Below are positions 24,601-47,310 of a stretch of 64,000 nucleotides of DNA, piece by piece. The stretch comes from Rallus limicola. Lineage: Eukaryota; Chordata; Aves; Gruiformes; Rallidae. The notes beneath the pieces were generated by a model that ran no database searches, was not told the origin of the DNA, and saw nothing but the letters and a program-made list of their open reading frames with translations. Within the stretch, counting starts at the first letter, position 1; each line of letters opens with the position of its first letter. The position numbers were made by a program, and so were the translations under genes. The stretch lies in NCBI GenBank assembly GCA_022605955.1, contig JAKCOZ010000007.1:29853491-29917490 (forward strand), read 5' to 3'.

Positions 24601-26370
24601 CAGAATCGATATACCCCATTAAGAATGCATTTTCCTTAAGCATTTCAAACAATCTCACATGAGCATTAAGCAGACACACTTTTTTCACTGCCTTTAAGCT
24701 GTTCAATCACTTAAAAAAATAGTACCTAGAGCTATGAAGTGCCACATTGTTGACCGCAGCCACAAGAATATCTGGGCAGCTCTGTTTAGTTTCACATACA
24801 GTCTTAAATAGCACAGCTGTAGTTCAACTGACTGAAATGGTTATTAAGAGATGCAGCTTGACACTGTATGAGAGTCAAGAGTAAACGTATGGCAGAGAGA
24901 AGGGATGGTTATTTGGAAAGCATTGCTCTGGATCATCTTGCTTTAATATGCTTGCACAGGTACAGAATCTGTGAATTGCCATTTCTTTTTGTCCTCTTGC
25001 TTATGAAAGTCACACATAACCTACTCAACGTGCAAGAAGGAATGAGTAAGATCAAAGCAGGAGTTTAATCTGGGTTGCTTTTACGCTTGCGTGGTAAGGG
25101 AGAACAGCCAATGGTGAAAGAATTCCCTGGCTACCTGCTGCGCGCATCCCGCCCGGCTGGGCCCCAGGGCCCCGCCCCTGGCCTGGAAAGGTTTCTCCAC
25201 GCAGATGTTTCAACACAGGCAGGAAAAGGTTTCACTAGATTTTCATTAGGTGGGTGGGACCAGGGACTTGCAGCGCCCTGTTGTGCAGAGATCAGGTAGC
25301 AGCCTGTGTGGCTGGGAGGTGTGCATGATCACGTGCATTCTGGAGCTCCAAACCCCTAAGACCCTGAACATCCTCAGTGCTACCTATGCCTGTGCTTACA
25401 TCCTGTGGAAGTCCCGTGCCTGATGAAGCATAGCTCTACAGATGTGGGGGCAGGAAAGGGGATGTAGCTCCTCATTGATATGATGCAGTGCAGTATAAGC
25501 ACGCCTGCAGAGCTGTGACCTTCTCATATGATGCAGTTTCAGTACGTATCTTCCTTCTCCACCCAGACATGAGTCGCATTTGTCCCTGCTTATGGTTTGG
25601 TTGTTGGGATTTCTTTTACAACTATTATTATGTTGGTCTTACTGTTGCAGACATAGTTCAATCCTTAAGAGTCCCACAAGTGTATCTTTTTGGAAATAGA
25701 TTTTACTCATAAGCCCCTTGTTATTTTTTTGCCCTTATTAGATGTTTCAAGCCTTTGCTATCTTATTAATCTCATCAGTGAATTGCTTAGCAAGAGATGT
25801 TAATTATCCGAACTTCATACAATAGAAGCCTTTATATCAGTTGCTCCACAACATTCCCTGAGCACGTGGGGCACTCTACCATGTGGAGGGTGGAAGGAAC
25901 AACAATGATGATCAGTCAGTCAGTAGAAGCTTAAGTAAAACGTTGCAGAAAAATGTGAATACAGAGTTGGCGGATGCTTAGCATGTGAACTGAGGAATTT
26001 ATTTCCCACTGTGAGCCAGTTTCTAGGCCCTGAAAATGCTTTAAAGTTTGTCCAAGGAAACCTAAAAGGTTGTTCACAGATCCAAAACCAAATCTCAATT
26101 CAATAGCCCAGGAACCCCAGAGCTTTCTGCAAGTTCATGTATGCAACCAAGGACAATCACAAGCCTATCCTTGTGAAAGGCACCTTTTCCATTTCTACTT
26201 TGCCAGATATGAACATTTTCCAGTGTAGACACATACCAGTGGACCTATTACATTTTAAGAAAGCAATGTATATGGCTGCCCTCCACTGTTTGCTCCTCAG
26301 ACAGGGCAGTGTGTATCAGATGGCAGTGACTCTGCATGCCATGCCCCTAAGAGATTCTCATAAACAGAAA

Positions 26371-26404
26371 AGTAGTAGTAGTACTAGTAATAATAATAAT
26401 AATA
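26371..26404. repeat. (AGT)n/(AAT)n compound microsatellite
   Basis: AGT units followed by TAA/AAT units, about 34 bp. Confidence 0.9.
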
Positions 26405-29400
26405 GAAGAACTCTGCATCAAAACTATCCAAGCAACTATGAGAAATTGGGAAGAAGAGGGGGAAAGGCAATGGAATAAAGACAGGTATACTTCCTTGTCC
26501 TCCCCAGTTGTTCCAAGCGCATTAATTTGATTCAGGACGTGGTTCCTCTGAACACATGAGGATTCAATTTGTAATTTAGAGATGTCACACTGCGTATTCT
26601 ACCATCAGTCCCAATATTCATCCCCTTTGGCGCATACAGGTTATTTTTCTCTGTACATGGAGAAGGGTATTAGCCAGTTCCTATTTTGTTAGAGCTGAGG
26701 CTTACTAGAAAAGCTGGAAATGAGGGCCAGCTGCTTGTACTGGTCAGCAAAAAAATGGGAAGATTTGGAAAAGGTTATAAAAAAAAAAAGCACAGCCCTT
26801 CATTGGTCCATCTGGGAGACCAGTTCTGGGGAAAGGAGCTGGAAAAAACAGTTGCAGGAACATGTCACAAACCTGAAAATAAAGATTTTCTAGGGAAAAG
26901 CTGGACTTGGACATGCAAAGATGTCCTTGGAAGAAAAAAGTTTGTTGAGGTTTGAGGTAGAGTGTGTCATTCAGTATGAGGCACCAAAAACTGGTCACCT
27001 GAGTAACTGTTTCTGTGGGGCTGTAGGACTCGCAGCAGAAGACAATCAGTTTAGTGCAGTGGAGGCCAGAGAGAGTTTTGTGTTTGCCATAGCTCTGGCA
27101 AGGGAGCAAGGTCTTCTATTTGCTTTGTGTTTACCTTACCACAGAGCACATGAGACTGTGACACACCTTCAGAGATACCTCCCTCATTACTGGCCAGCAG
27201 GAGAGGGTCTGCAGTCTCTGGAAAGAAGCTAGGGCATGCTGATGCAGCTTCAAGCCTGGATAGGTTTGATGTAGGAACTCACCCTGCTAGGCTCTGATAG
27301 TAAGAAAAACACAGAGTTGGAAGGCAAAGAAAAAGAGTGTAACATTTTTCATTCATTGTGTGAAACGTGCTTGGAACCAAGTACGTATGTCTAGGGCATA
27401 CACAGTGTCTTCGTGTCACACTGAGTCAGCCCCTTCAATCAAACAACTCAGACTGTTATTTGACTCATTTTAAGCAGCCTTTATATTTACTTCCAGATCA
27501 TCACAGAAAACACTGAACTTCTTTGATCCAAAGATTTCTCTTACTTTACTTAGTTATCTGCAAAGTAGACATCTGCATCAGGCCCAGCCACCATAAACTT
27601 CCTCTGCAGTCAAGAAGCAGACAGAAATTAATCATAAGATCTATTTTCAGAGGCTGCTTTAGTACAAAACAAATGGTTCCTCAAAGGTGGCTTTTTCTTT
27701 CCTGTTTGTAGTGGAGGGCCCAGGCAGGTAGTTCAGAGATACACAGAGGCACTAGGTCAGCTGAATCCCACCCTGGTTTCTTTCACTATGCACTGGAAAC
27801 CCAAAAGGACTTCATGGAGGTTAATGATTTCTTTCTGAGTATAGCTAGATGTAAAAGTCTACCAACATAACATCAGTCCTGTACAACAAATTACATCCTC
27901 AAAGGGCCATATAAACACTAACTACATAGGAATTAGATGATCCTATTAGTAAAATAATGCACGGAATACTGACCTGTTTATTCTTCTGCTTTATGTAAAG
28001 TTAATGAGCTGTGCTTTTTGACCACTGATTCATCCTTCTTCCAAATACTTGTGGATTAAAATTTAAGCTACTTAAATAGCTCCACAGAATTACTGGTAGG
28101 AAGAAAATGGCAAGGCAAGTATTTGAAATGCACTGCTATGTACTGTAAACACTCAGAAGTGTACATGAACAGAAGGCCTCATCCTGAATCAGGTTCCCGA
28201 GTAGAATAAGTTTGTTTAAAGGTGCAGGGAAGCTGCTGGTTTAAGTTTGTTTGGCTTTATTTTCTAATTACTGTCCTGTAATGAATTCCTGGCAGGTAAT
28301 TCATCACCCCTTTCCCCTGCCTCATCCAGCATCTATGAGAAATGTGCAAGTCCAGTGCAAGGAGTTAGCTACTGTAGGGGATGAAAACAGCCACTGCCTA
28401 GGAGATGCACGTACAAAAAGTGTAAAGATGCCAGGAAGAAAACCACAAAAATCAGACATTAACAAACACAAGAAACTATTAGCAGCTGTGACTGAATTAA
28501 AATATTCATTATCTGCGTGAGTAAATTCTGTGGTTTTCACACTGAAAATCATAAAAGGAAAGTGAGATAGTTAGGCTTTAACTTATTTTTCATAGTCCAA
28601 ACCACATCTTAGCAGAGTGTGCCTCAGTGTGAGGGCAGCACAAACCACTTTACCTCCCTTAATGATTTGTAAGTAAAGGATGCTAGTAGAACCACAGATT
28701 GTTTTCTGCCCAGAAACTGCATATATGCTGCGTGTAATAGTTATTTCTTCATGAAGGACACCAGGCTAACAGGAATGCAGTTTAACTGGTTTAGGATTTA
28801 TGAAAGGAAAGAAAAAAAGAAACCTCAAGCCTGTTTGCTTTCCTATGAATCAAAACCTACTTGATCAAATGCTTAAAACCTACCAAAACATTGTGAAAGA
28901 ACCTGTGGCTGAGTTCAGGAGGAACTGAGTAGCTGAGATAGGCCTGAAGAAACACATTCACAGTTAATTCACCATTTATAAATACTTGTCAGTTCATTGC
29001 ATGTACAGCTGAGATTCCTTGAGCCTCTTCCTCAGAATGGGAATCCTTTCTGCAGGTGTGAGTAACCACAAATATTCCCAAACTCACCGTCTGTTGAAAT
29101 AGGGATACTGTTCTCACGTGTTACACTAACTTCTGATGTTGCTTCAGCACATGGTGAATCAGAAGCAGTTACTATTTGGAACTTGCTTTCAGTATCAGGG
29201 CTGTTTTTTGGAGGATATAAGCACATCAATGGGCAGCATTTCTCAATCTGACATCAGAACACTGTGCATTAGAAACAGGGCTCATGTTCTGTAAGGGGCA
29301 TCCAGCTCCTGCACACACTTGAGTGCTTAATGGGAATTTACCATTGCAGAGGACACACAAGCTCATAACTTGAAGTTCAAGGTTACAGTCGTGTATTTGT

Positions 29401-31509
29401 GCTTACTCTAAGTAGCAAAAAAAATGAGAAAAATGCTGATATATTGTGACCCATTCATCAATATTGAGACCCTTGGAGTCTGCCAGCATGTAAACCACTG
29501 TAAACTTAGCTCAACTGAATACACTCTAGATACTACTAATTTCCCTAAAGTCACATGTACATAAGAACATTCACACATCTCTTTATGAACATTCTGAATT
29601 TCATAATCAAATAAATATCCTTCCAATGCAAACAGGTAACAGTGATGATCTGGTTTCTCCTTTTACTTAATATGGGCACAGCAGCACACGGTATCTAGAG
29701 GTGCAGAGGCATGGCTCACACCAAGTGAAGGCTTCCAGAGGTCACATCAGCATTTATCTAAAAGAAAAATCATAATAACAGGTTTCCATCTATCACCTTA
29801 AAAAGGAAACAAAGCCCATGCACTGTACATTCCATAAAGAAAATAAAACACGACATGTATCCAGCTGGAAGTTCTGTGTTTATTTTGAAACCGATCTGTT
29901 AGTACTGAAAATTAATTTCTTTCAGCACAAACCTAATCAATCAAAGAGGAAAAAAAAAAGAACAGCTTTGCCTTGGTCTGACCCACTCCATACCCTCACT
30001 TTCATTAGCTGTGATGCAAACGAGGCAGAAGGCAACAACAGCTGGGGGAACAGGATCGCTTCATTTGGTGGCAGCTCAGTCCCAGTGGCTTATGTGCAGC
30101 TCGAACTACCACAGGAAAGTTCACAAGCACCGGAGGCACGGGATTCTCGGAAGCTGGGGTCAAACACAGTTTTGAGATGAAGCACAGTCAGTAAAAGGAT
30201 TACAGGTCTGCCAGCAATTCGGCTGTTGAAGAGCTCCCTCTGCGCCGTGTAACTCCAGTAGTTACTGTAAGTAGCAACAGATGCTAGTACAGTAAGACCC
30301 TGCTATTTTAAGCAGTCTGAAACTAACTACAGACATACAGAGGTTGCTTTTGGATTCACTTAATGATGCCTGTACTTAAATTCAAATTGTTCTTTACCAT
30401 CCTAATGATCATCAGATAAAGCCTAATTATGTGTATACATTCTAACATTAAGACAAACTCTTCATTTACAGCTGAATCAACTCAGAGTGCTGTGAAATCC
30501 ATAGGCTCGCTTCTTTTTGCAACAGTAGTTTTATGCTATTTCAAAACATTATAGAGCTTTTGTATGCAAGCATATTTTAATTTGGGTCCCTGCTTCTCCT
30601 TCCTGAATTCATTCATCACAAAATGAAGCCACCACTGTCTTTTGCCCAACTATCCTTTGCCTTCTATTGGATTTTTAGCCAGGAATTTGCTCGATAAAAC
30701 AAACAGTCCCCAAAAAGCAAACAAACTGCAATGGAGGGAAAAAAGTGATTCCCTGTCATCACTGACAGTTCATGAGAACACTAGATACGTACTCCTGAGC
30801 AAAAAGAGATAAGATCGGAGGCCAGCACAATATGATTAAAGATTAGTACATCAAGCCCTGACTGATGACAAAGTGAGAAGAGCCCCACGCTGCCAGCAGT
30901 ACTAATGGCACAGTGCTGTGACACAGCGTGCATTGGCACTGCTCAGCAAGAATTTGTGTTCCTCTGCAACCAGGTGAACTCCTCCTCTTTTACACTATGG
31001 AGCAGGAGAGGGACAGGGCACATAAATGAGTTAAGTATTATTGTTGTGCATCTACCTGTTTCCCTGGGAAATTCTGTCTTAAAATATCATTCCTCATCTA
31101 CAAGAATGTTATGTTACAGTTTGTACCTTCGAGACTTCCCCACTCCCTGTTGAGGATGATCAATACAACCCATTCTTTCTGCTGGGTCACCTATTCCAAG
31201 AGCAGAGAATTCACTCCTTGCAACACTTTCCCAGTTGGTAACTTTGCTCTGCTCTGTCAGTTCCCTCCCCACCCACCAGCCTCCTGCACCACCTGCATTC
31301 AGGAGCCTCTTCTCAGCATTTTTCCCCTTTGCTGCACCCTGACACATGTAAAAGGAAGTTCTTGGTGTAAATGAAAGGAAAACCCATCATTTGACTGCAC
31401 ATTATACTACATTGCTAGAGAACAAGAGTGCCATCAAGCTAAACAAAGTGCTGGCATCCTTAGGAACATGGAAATGATGTTAACGGAACAGGTCAGCAAC
31501 CTCAATCGA

Positions 31510-31762
31510 GTTTCTGGCTAGTCAGCCAAGAAGGGTCTTTGGCTTGATGCTAGCCTCTCAGCTGTGTGGTGTCAGTGTGAAAGGACTCTCAAACTCCCTT
31601 AACCAGCAGCTAAGCATCCCCTACTTCAAAAGGCACCTTGACGGTTAGATGTGTTGCTGAAGCACGTGGTTTAGCGGTAGTTTTTGTCAGGTTAGGGTGA
31701 CGGTTGGACTTGATGATCTAAGGGGCCCCTTCTAACTGAGGCAATTCCATGGTTCTACGATT
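31510..31762 (+). mobile_element. CR1 LINE 3' end
   Basis: Plus-oriented 3' end, with CACGTGGTTTAGCGGTAG, GGTTGGACTTGATGATCTAA and TTCTAACTGAGGCAATTCCA followed by GGTTCTACGATT as a degraded tail. It is 5'-truncated and diverged. Confidence 0.85.
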
Positions 31763-34700
31763 GACCAAGGAAAGCCAAAACAGCCAGGTCAATACCTTTC
31801 CTCTCAGCTCTGGGCACAGAAGACACTCTGCAGGAAGAGGCAGTATCCAGATTGCCACCGCAGCCTTATGTGCCAGCCAGAAATCACTCCTCAGAGCAGC
31901 TCTGACCTACTCTAGGGACAGATTTGGTAACAAGCCCGCCCTGGTACTAGTGGGCCAAACAAGTGACACATACATCTTCATCTCCTCTTTCTGGCAGGCA
32001 TCCCAAGCTCAGTTTAACTGGATCAAGTGAGTGATTTCAACAGTTATTTTTCCCTTAGTTTGATGATGCAAAAAGGGGCAGCGTGCAATCAAAAGCCAGG
32101 CCCTGCCAGTTAGGGAAAAAAACCTGTCATGCTGCCTCCCAAGAAACCTCAACAATGTGGTGGTATTTGCACATCGATTCATAATATGTACAGGTCCAAT
32201 CATGAGATTGAAGCTCTGTTACCACTGAGTAAATACATTACACAAATGACACTAAAGCGTTTCCTTATCAGTAATCTTCTGCAAATCAGTTTTATGCCCA
32301 TTTAATTGAACTGGCTACGGGGGAATGGCTTCTACGTTTTTACCAGTAAGAGATCAGAATCCTGCATGCAGTTTTCAAGAACACGTTAAATTAATTCATC
32401 CATAAACAAAACAGTCTGCGTTTCATGCAACCAACTTTGGGCTTTCTGTGTTTGATGTATAACTAACTATGGGATTAAGAGCCTGTGCTCTCTCTTAAGA
32501 AAAAACAGCTTTGCAGGTCTAAAAGAAAGACAGAGGGCTTTGGGAGGCAGGTTTCCATAGATCAAGAAAGTTACTGGAAGAAAGAAGCAGGCCCTAATAC
32601 TACCAGAAAAGCCTTACTCAGCTCTGCTCTGGCTTAGGGAGATCTGTTTGTGCAGATCTGCCTGGGAGTAGCAGAGCCACATTAGTAGAAAATAAGGCTA
32701 TTGTCATTGGTTTTAAACTCCCCACTACTTCGGCAGAGCACCTTTGTGCATGCTGCAACAGGAGACATTAGATGAGAAAAGGCACATCTGCTTACAGAGG
32801 GCTTCTGACAACATACTCAGATAAGGTGTTATGGACCATGAATTCTTATATTACTTCCACCTATTGCTCTATTACATATAGGACATATTATGTAATATAT
32901 AAATATATGATATACCCTATTTCATAATTTGATGCATTTTTCTAATGATTGGGCACTTGGGGGAAGAGGAGAATCACAACATGCAGAACCAGACCTTTTA
33001 ATTTCAATATTTATTAGAGACATATACATTGTCATCACTATACTTGAACTGAAATCATGAGTAATTTCTATAATATAAAAAGGATAGCAACTGGTTTTGC
33101 AGTTCTGTGACAATGCCAACTTTATGTTAGGCTGCCATAAGGACAAGAACATGAAAGGGAAAGTGTTTGACCTTTATGTAACAGTTAAAAGAAGTTTTTA
33201 GTCTTTTTGGTTATATAGACAGACCTTCCTGAGGACAGAGAATCAATACACTTCTACTTGTGTCAACTCTGGTAGACTTGAAGCAGCATCACTAGTTTAC
33301 CCTGTAACAAGCCAAGATGCAATTACTGACATTAAAATGCTATTAAAAAGCAGTCCAACACAAACATGTTCTTTTGCCATGGAAACTTAAAAATGCAAGG
33401 CTGATAATCATATCTCAAACTATCCAGATTTCTAAAGATTCAAACAGTATATAGATCGGTATGTGAAGAATCCCACACAGCATTGAAGGGAATCCTACCT
33501 GTAAAAATTATTAAAACAGCTTCTTTCATTTAAATCATTAGGATTTAGGAAAAACTATTGCTATAAATCTACTTTAAGGCTATTGATATATATATAAATC
33601 TTCAAAAAATGCTGAAAAAACCTCCTAAAGTTCAAGAAAATCAGTGTTAAAAGGAATGTACAGGTTAAAATGAACGGTATTTACAAGAAAGAATGACTGT
33701 ACATGATTTGCAATCCACCACAGCACAGCTGGAGTTCATAAAGATTAATTCACACAGGATAATAAAACTGGAAATGTTTATGACCAAGTGTTATTTGTAC
33801 TTCCTCTGCATAAGATAAGGATAATCACATTTCTTGTTCCGAATCATAAACTGATCAACTGTGTTTTCCACCCACTGAGATTTCTCCTTCTGCAGGGCAG
33901 TCTCAACAGATTTAGGGCCAGCCTGTGAAGTTAATTGGACATATGGTCTCCAGAATGCAACCTCAAGAACGAACCACCTACACCTAATCACTTAGGCACA
34001 AGTCTGAATACCATTCCCTTCCAAAACACATACCACCACCACCCACCCATCAGGACCTGTAGGCATGCGCCTCCAGAGCCTGGAGCCGTTCCCTGAAGAT
34101 AAAGGGATGGGACACAAGGTTAACTTTTAAAATAGGTCAAGAGGAGGAATATGAGGTATTAATCTTATCTCAGACAGGAGGGGAGGTCAGGCTCAGGGCC
34201 TTCCTTAGCCTAATGGGGAATCAATCCCACACTTCCCATTTCTTACGACCACAAGAGACATCCAGCTACAAGGGGCGTAGGGATGAGGACAGGGCACAAG
34301 AAACAATGCAAGCTGTTGCTTCTTCCTCCTTCAGCAGCCATGATTTCTAAGCTAATTGGGTATTAATGCATCTTAGAAGCGTCCCAAACCTATATATGTC
34401 CTAGGTATGCTGGAAGCACAGATCAGTTGTGTTTAGATGAGGCGGCAGCTCCCCATCTAGAACTTGGACTGGGGTGGGGATGACACCCAGGCTTCAGCAT
34501 TTCTTGTCATCATCACAAAAGCACAACTGAGAAACATTATGCACCTAAAAAAATAAAGGAATACAGTATTAATGCCCATGCTGGTTCAGTCTCTGGAGCA
34601 GACGCGTACACTTCTATAAACCCTTAAAATGTACTGCAGCTGTAGATGTTAAGATAAACACCCAGAAACATTGCAGGGAATAACACTGGGTGAAACAGTG

Positions 34701-35102
34701 TTCAGTCACCCCAGTGACAGGACACACCATCCTCAGCCACACAGGGAGAAATCCCAAAACTGCTGGATGATGCCACATCCTTCATGTGGGGATGGCATTT
34801 ATAACAAGAAGCATGAGAATACGCATTGTAAGAGGTCTGATGACCTTGTAGCTTTCCAGACACCACCCCCCACCCCAAAACTTTTACATCAAATAAACTT
34901 TTTCTATTAAGTAGTTATGCAGAGTTAAGTCAGACTGAATGAAAAGCAGCTACACATTAAATGGTTTTAGTGTCAACTTAAAAAAAAAAAAAAGCTGCAA
35001 CCTCCTAGTTTTGAAGCCTGGAGTATCTGTAACCAGAAGGTAAATAGCAACCTTCTGCAAGCTGGCATCAGGAAATAACTCCCCAGGTCTGGCTGGATCT
35101 GA

Positions 35103-43278
<8,176 letters not shown>

Positions 43279-43437
43279 GATTTTCTTTTCCATGGAGCTA
43301 CTTTTGTCTTTTATTTTGGAGCTTTTCTACTGCAAGCAGCAACTACATCTCTGCATCACTTTCCCCGCAAATTCAATTCCACCACACAAGAGAAGATTCT
43401 AGCTGATCATGAATATAACATCAGCATAGCAGCCTCG
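43279..43437 (+). CDS. MAL2: MAL2 exon 3 (TM3 and extracellular loop)
   Basis: A 159-nt exon with acceptor ctttttag and donor gtacgt, phase 0. It encodes residues 103-155: DFLFHGATFVFYFGAFLLQA forms TM3, followed by the second extracellular loop with two glycosylation sequons (Asn135 in NST, Asn149 in NIS) and the conserved EYNISIAAS leading into TM4. N-glycosylation of this loop is known for mammalian MAL2. Confidence 0.94.
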
Positions 43438-45404
43438 GTACGTTTGTCATGTGTTTATATCTGGGGACCAGAGGTCTGTTGTAAGCCCTGGTAGCCAACC
43501 ATTCAACTTGGAAACTTAAGAGCAAGCTGGAATAGAAAGGGGAGCTGTGATCAAAAAGCATTGGCTTTGACAGCAGCAAATAGTGTCTTACAATGATGTG
43601 TAAGAAATACTGAAGTAAGCTAATGCAAGTTCTCAGTTGCTGCACTTCATTGTAGTGACTGAAATACATGATCATTATAGCTTATTTCTAGATGAGATAC
43701 TTTAGAAAAGCAGTGTTGGTTATTAATAAAAACTAACTGCAGTAACACGTATTAAGCACATCTGATTCCTCTCTGTGGTGCAAGGACAGTTGAAGCACAG
43801 CTGTGAGATACCACCTCTAAGGGAGGACTTTATACTAAGCAAGTATCTCAGACTCTACCCTTAAGTGTAGCATTTCTGTCCTTATGCAGTGTGTTCAGAT
43901 GTCACTGAATTATATGGTCACTTCAGTCATTTTGTCTGGCAACAGAATACTGGCAGCTCCGAGACCTTTTCCCTCTTCTGTACTAGGAGGGCAAATTTCC
44001 TAGGGCAAATTCAGTTCTCCAAGTCCCTGACAAGGTAGGAGAGGAGAAGACTCTTATCTAACTTACCTCAGTATTTTTAATTAGGAGATGCTGGGAAACA
44101 GTGATTGAGGTGACTGTAGTATTTCGTGTCTTCGCTTTTTTTTTCCCCCCAAATTATCTAACTAGAAAGTCAGAACATACAGGAAAACCCCCGAAACCCT
44201 TAAAACTGTCCTGTCATCCATGTGGGAAAAAACCCCAGAAGGTTTCTAACGTTTTGCCTTTTAAAACTACATTTGTATATTGTGATTAAGAATACATGTT
44301 CAGTTTACATAGGTGATAGTTCTGGGTTGTAGCATCTATTCAAAACTTTGTCAAATTAACATTTGTATGAAAAGCAAGGAATATGTTGTTATGACATGAT
44401 TGAATTTATATCTTCTAAGAGATTAATCCATCATTAGAACTGGGAAATATGAGAAACTTTTTTTCAGCAATTCAGTTTCTCATTTCTTCCTCCTGGTTTA
44501 CATTATATATTCATATTTAGCGTGGCATAACCTTCAGTTCAAACCTACTTGGTTTGTTTCTTGAGGAATAGCAGCTTCTCAGGAAGTTGTTTTGGTAGCT
44601 GGTTGTCTGGTCAAGAAGGCCAGATCTGTTTCTCTATTTCTGCACTAAGAGAGCTCTTGTTTAGAGGGTGGTTGTTGTAACTGTGTGCTGGTAAAGGCAT
44701 CCACTTGAAAACAAATCTGAGATTAATATTTAATGGGTCTAGATAGGAGAAAATTGAAATTAAGTGTGGGACACAGGGGAAAATGGGCAACCTTCTTTCA
44801 GTGGTCTGTGGGGACAGGACAATGGGCAATGGCCACAAGTTGGAGCACAGAAAGTTCTGCACCAATATGCAGAAGAACTTTTTCACAGTGAGAGTGACAG
44901 AGCCCTGGGACAGGCTGCCCAGGGGTTTGTGGAGTCTCCTTCTCTGGAGATATTCAAGACCCATCTGGACACCTCCCTCTGCAACCTGTCCTAGGGAATC
45001 TGCTTTAGCAGGGGGGTTGGACCCAATGATCTCTTGAGGTTTTTTCCAACCCCTACAATTCTGTAAAAAAGAAAAAAATAAAAGAAGAAAAAAGAAATAC
45101 AGTGTGTACATACACATGATTACTTTGTACCATAACTTAGGCAGAGCTGTTTTGTTTTATATTTCAAGAAGTCTTCTGATGCAAGTACATTAAAAGCAAT
45201 AGCATGGGGTTATAACAGAGGCTCATGAAAAAATTTCAGAGGATTCCAAATCTGTTTTTACCTTAAACATTTTGACTGGGGGAGGTAGCTTTTGGACCAT
45301 TTCTGTATTCCCATATTCATTTAGATTAGAAAAGAATGTGAAGCAATTTAATACATGATTCACTTTTTTTTTTTTCTTCTTTTTTTTCCCTGCTCCTGCT
45401 CTAG
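43438..45404 (+). other. MAL2: MAL2 intron 3
   Basis: A 2.0-kb intron with a plus-oriented CR1 3' end (44764-45066) about 340 bp before the last coding exon and a long pyrimidine tract at its 3' end. Confidence 0.85.
44764..45066 (+). mobile_element. CR1 LINE 3' fragment in MAL2 intron 3
   Basis: Plus-oriented; translation shows RTMGNGHKLEHRKFC and FFTVRVTEPWDRLPRG, the CR1 ORF2 C-terminus, then the 3' UTR block TTTAGCAGGGGGGTTGGAC, ending with TCCAACCCCTACAATTCTGT. About 300 bp. Confidence 0.92.
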
Positions 45405-45476
45405 ATTTTTGCCTTTGCAACAGCTGTTTGTTACGGTTTCAGCACGGCCCTGGCATTAAGGAGATGGAGGCTATAG
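45405..45476 (+). CDS. MAL2: MAL2 exon 4 (TM4 and C-terminus)
   Basis: A short terminal coding exon of 23 codons plus TAG. It encodes IFAFATAVCYGFSTALAL (TM4) and the tail RRWRL. The acceptor ctctag follows a long pyrimidine tract (45363-45402) of T runs interrupted by C. The exon continues into the 3' UTR. Confidence 0.94.
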   Translation: MFAFATAVCYGFSTALALRRWRL

Positions 45477-47310
45477 CAGTTGAAGAGAGGTTAATGCCTG
45501 AGTGTTCCACTTCAGATCAAATTAAGTGCTACTTGTCTGTTTTACTGTAATCTAATTCCAAAAAGACTTTTTTTTTTCTTACAATCTGTTTTAAAGTGCT
45601 GAAATGCAAATAACCCCTCATAAGGATTTCCTCAACAGAAAACAAGTTTCCATCTCTTCCCTTTCTAACACTTAACTTTTGTGTATCCATTAGAAGTGCA
45701 TTTGTTGTATGGTATTATACAGTTCAGGGATAAACAGACGTGTCATTAGCAGAGAACAGAATTCTAGTGCTAAATTAGAAGAGGAAGAACATGGAAACTA
45801 AGAAAACATGTTACCTGCATCAGCAGCTAAAAGGCTCCCGCTTTAAGTCCTGGGATTGGGCCTTGAGTTTTGCAGCGCTGCTGTGCGTCCCAGGCAGGCA
45901 GAGTCTTGAGGCTTCTTGTTGAGCCCTGGGTTTTCTGTGCACTCCCCTTGTGTGATCAGAGCCCCAGCTGACTTTGTGATACCAGCTTAGAAGATATGTT
46001 ATTAACTTTGATGTACAGAGAAAATATTTTAAATATCCATCCAGTGAAATCTTTTGATACTCTTTTATAGCCATATCCAGGTGTGGTCATCTGATCTGTA
46101 AAGCTTTTACTGTATTCCATAGTAGGTGAAAATTGTTTGGGACTGTCAGTCAGTAGTTCATTAGTTTTAGGAATTTAGCTTAATCAGATGTATTTATACT
46201 TCAAAAAAAGACAGTGCATTTGTGTTGTGTGTGTATATACATGGGGTATTTTTGTTTAACAGGAATGTTTGCACTGTTATACTTCCTTGGAGTACAGCTT
46301 TGGTTTTGTTACTTCAAGTGCTGCATTTGTTACTTATTACGTGAGTCAGTATCATTTGAATGGAATGTTACCAAATGGTGAATATGTCCGACCTCAATCC
46401 TTGCAGTGTGGAATGTATTCTAAACCTGCAGTGTTGTAAAGGTGGTTTTATGTTGCCTATGCAACATCTTGCTGAAAGCAGTGGAATACAGAAGTGGTCT
46501 GCCCACTGTGGAGTTTGCTTTTGGCACGAATTAAGTTTAATTGAACCTCTCTGGAATATTCCAGTTGTATAATGACATGCAATATGATATATAGAAAGTT
46601 AATTTAACAAAACCAGATGATGGCATTGCAGCCTGTCCCCCACCACTTGTGCCACTTTGCTGATGGTGACATTTTTTTATAACGCTAGTGAATAATGTTT
46701 TGCTTTAGTGAGTAGTGCCAAATTGATAACCTGGGAGAATAAAGTCTCCCTGTCATTTGCAGAAAAACTTTGCTCACCACATCTTGCCAGTGCACCCGAA
46801 TATTGTGCAGAGACCAGCAGTGGGTGGGTAAGGGAAGGCAGGACTTCATTCCCAGGCCTACTCGTTCTCCTTGAGCCAACCAGAGTGTCTGCTGTGGAGG
46901 TTACGTTATGACACTTGCCAGGTAAAAGGATCTCTGGGAGCCAGCCACCCTTAGCAGAGCCCCCCTGTCCCTTCTGACCCACACAGGTTCTTGGGGGTGG
47001 CATAGCAGTGAGTGGTAGCCCTTCTGACTGCTGGGACCACTCGGTCACCCTAAATTCCTGCAATGAGATGTTGCGTGTTTCTTGTTTTCTGAAGTCTTTA
47101 TCTTACAAAGATTTTTCTACTCTGGCTGATTATTTTTTTTCCTAATTCTTGACTTGCATTGACACCTGTGTTGTGAATGTCTGACCTAGAGCCATATACT
47201 TTTAAAAATACTTTGTGTTGTATAAAATACATTTACACTGGAGTATATGGATGAAAATATGTAACAAAGATTTATGCTAAGCAGCATTAAAATTACTGAA
47301 TATATTTATG
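45477..47310 (+). other. MAL2: Probable MAL2 3' UTR
   Basis: AT-rich, non-coding sequence following the MAL2 stop. No repeat is recognised between 45477 and about 46600. Candidate ends are the AATAAA at 46738 or ATTAAA at 47286. The extent is inferred only from these signals. Confidence 0.45.
46738..46743 (+). promoter_or_regulatory. MAL2: Candidate polyadenylation signal AATAAA for MAL2
   Basis: The first canonical AATAAA I see downstream of the MAL2 stop codon, giving a 3' UTR of about 1.3 kb. A variant ATTAAA at 47286-47291 would give about 1.8 kb. Which is used cannot be told from sequence. Confidence 0.4.

Noticed and set aside
32871..32896. 8-bp inverted repeat (ATTACATA...TATGTAAT) in the intergenic region
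   Set aside because: Short AT-rich palindrome in AT-rich sequence, expected by chance.
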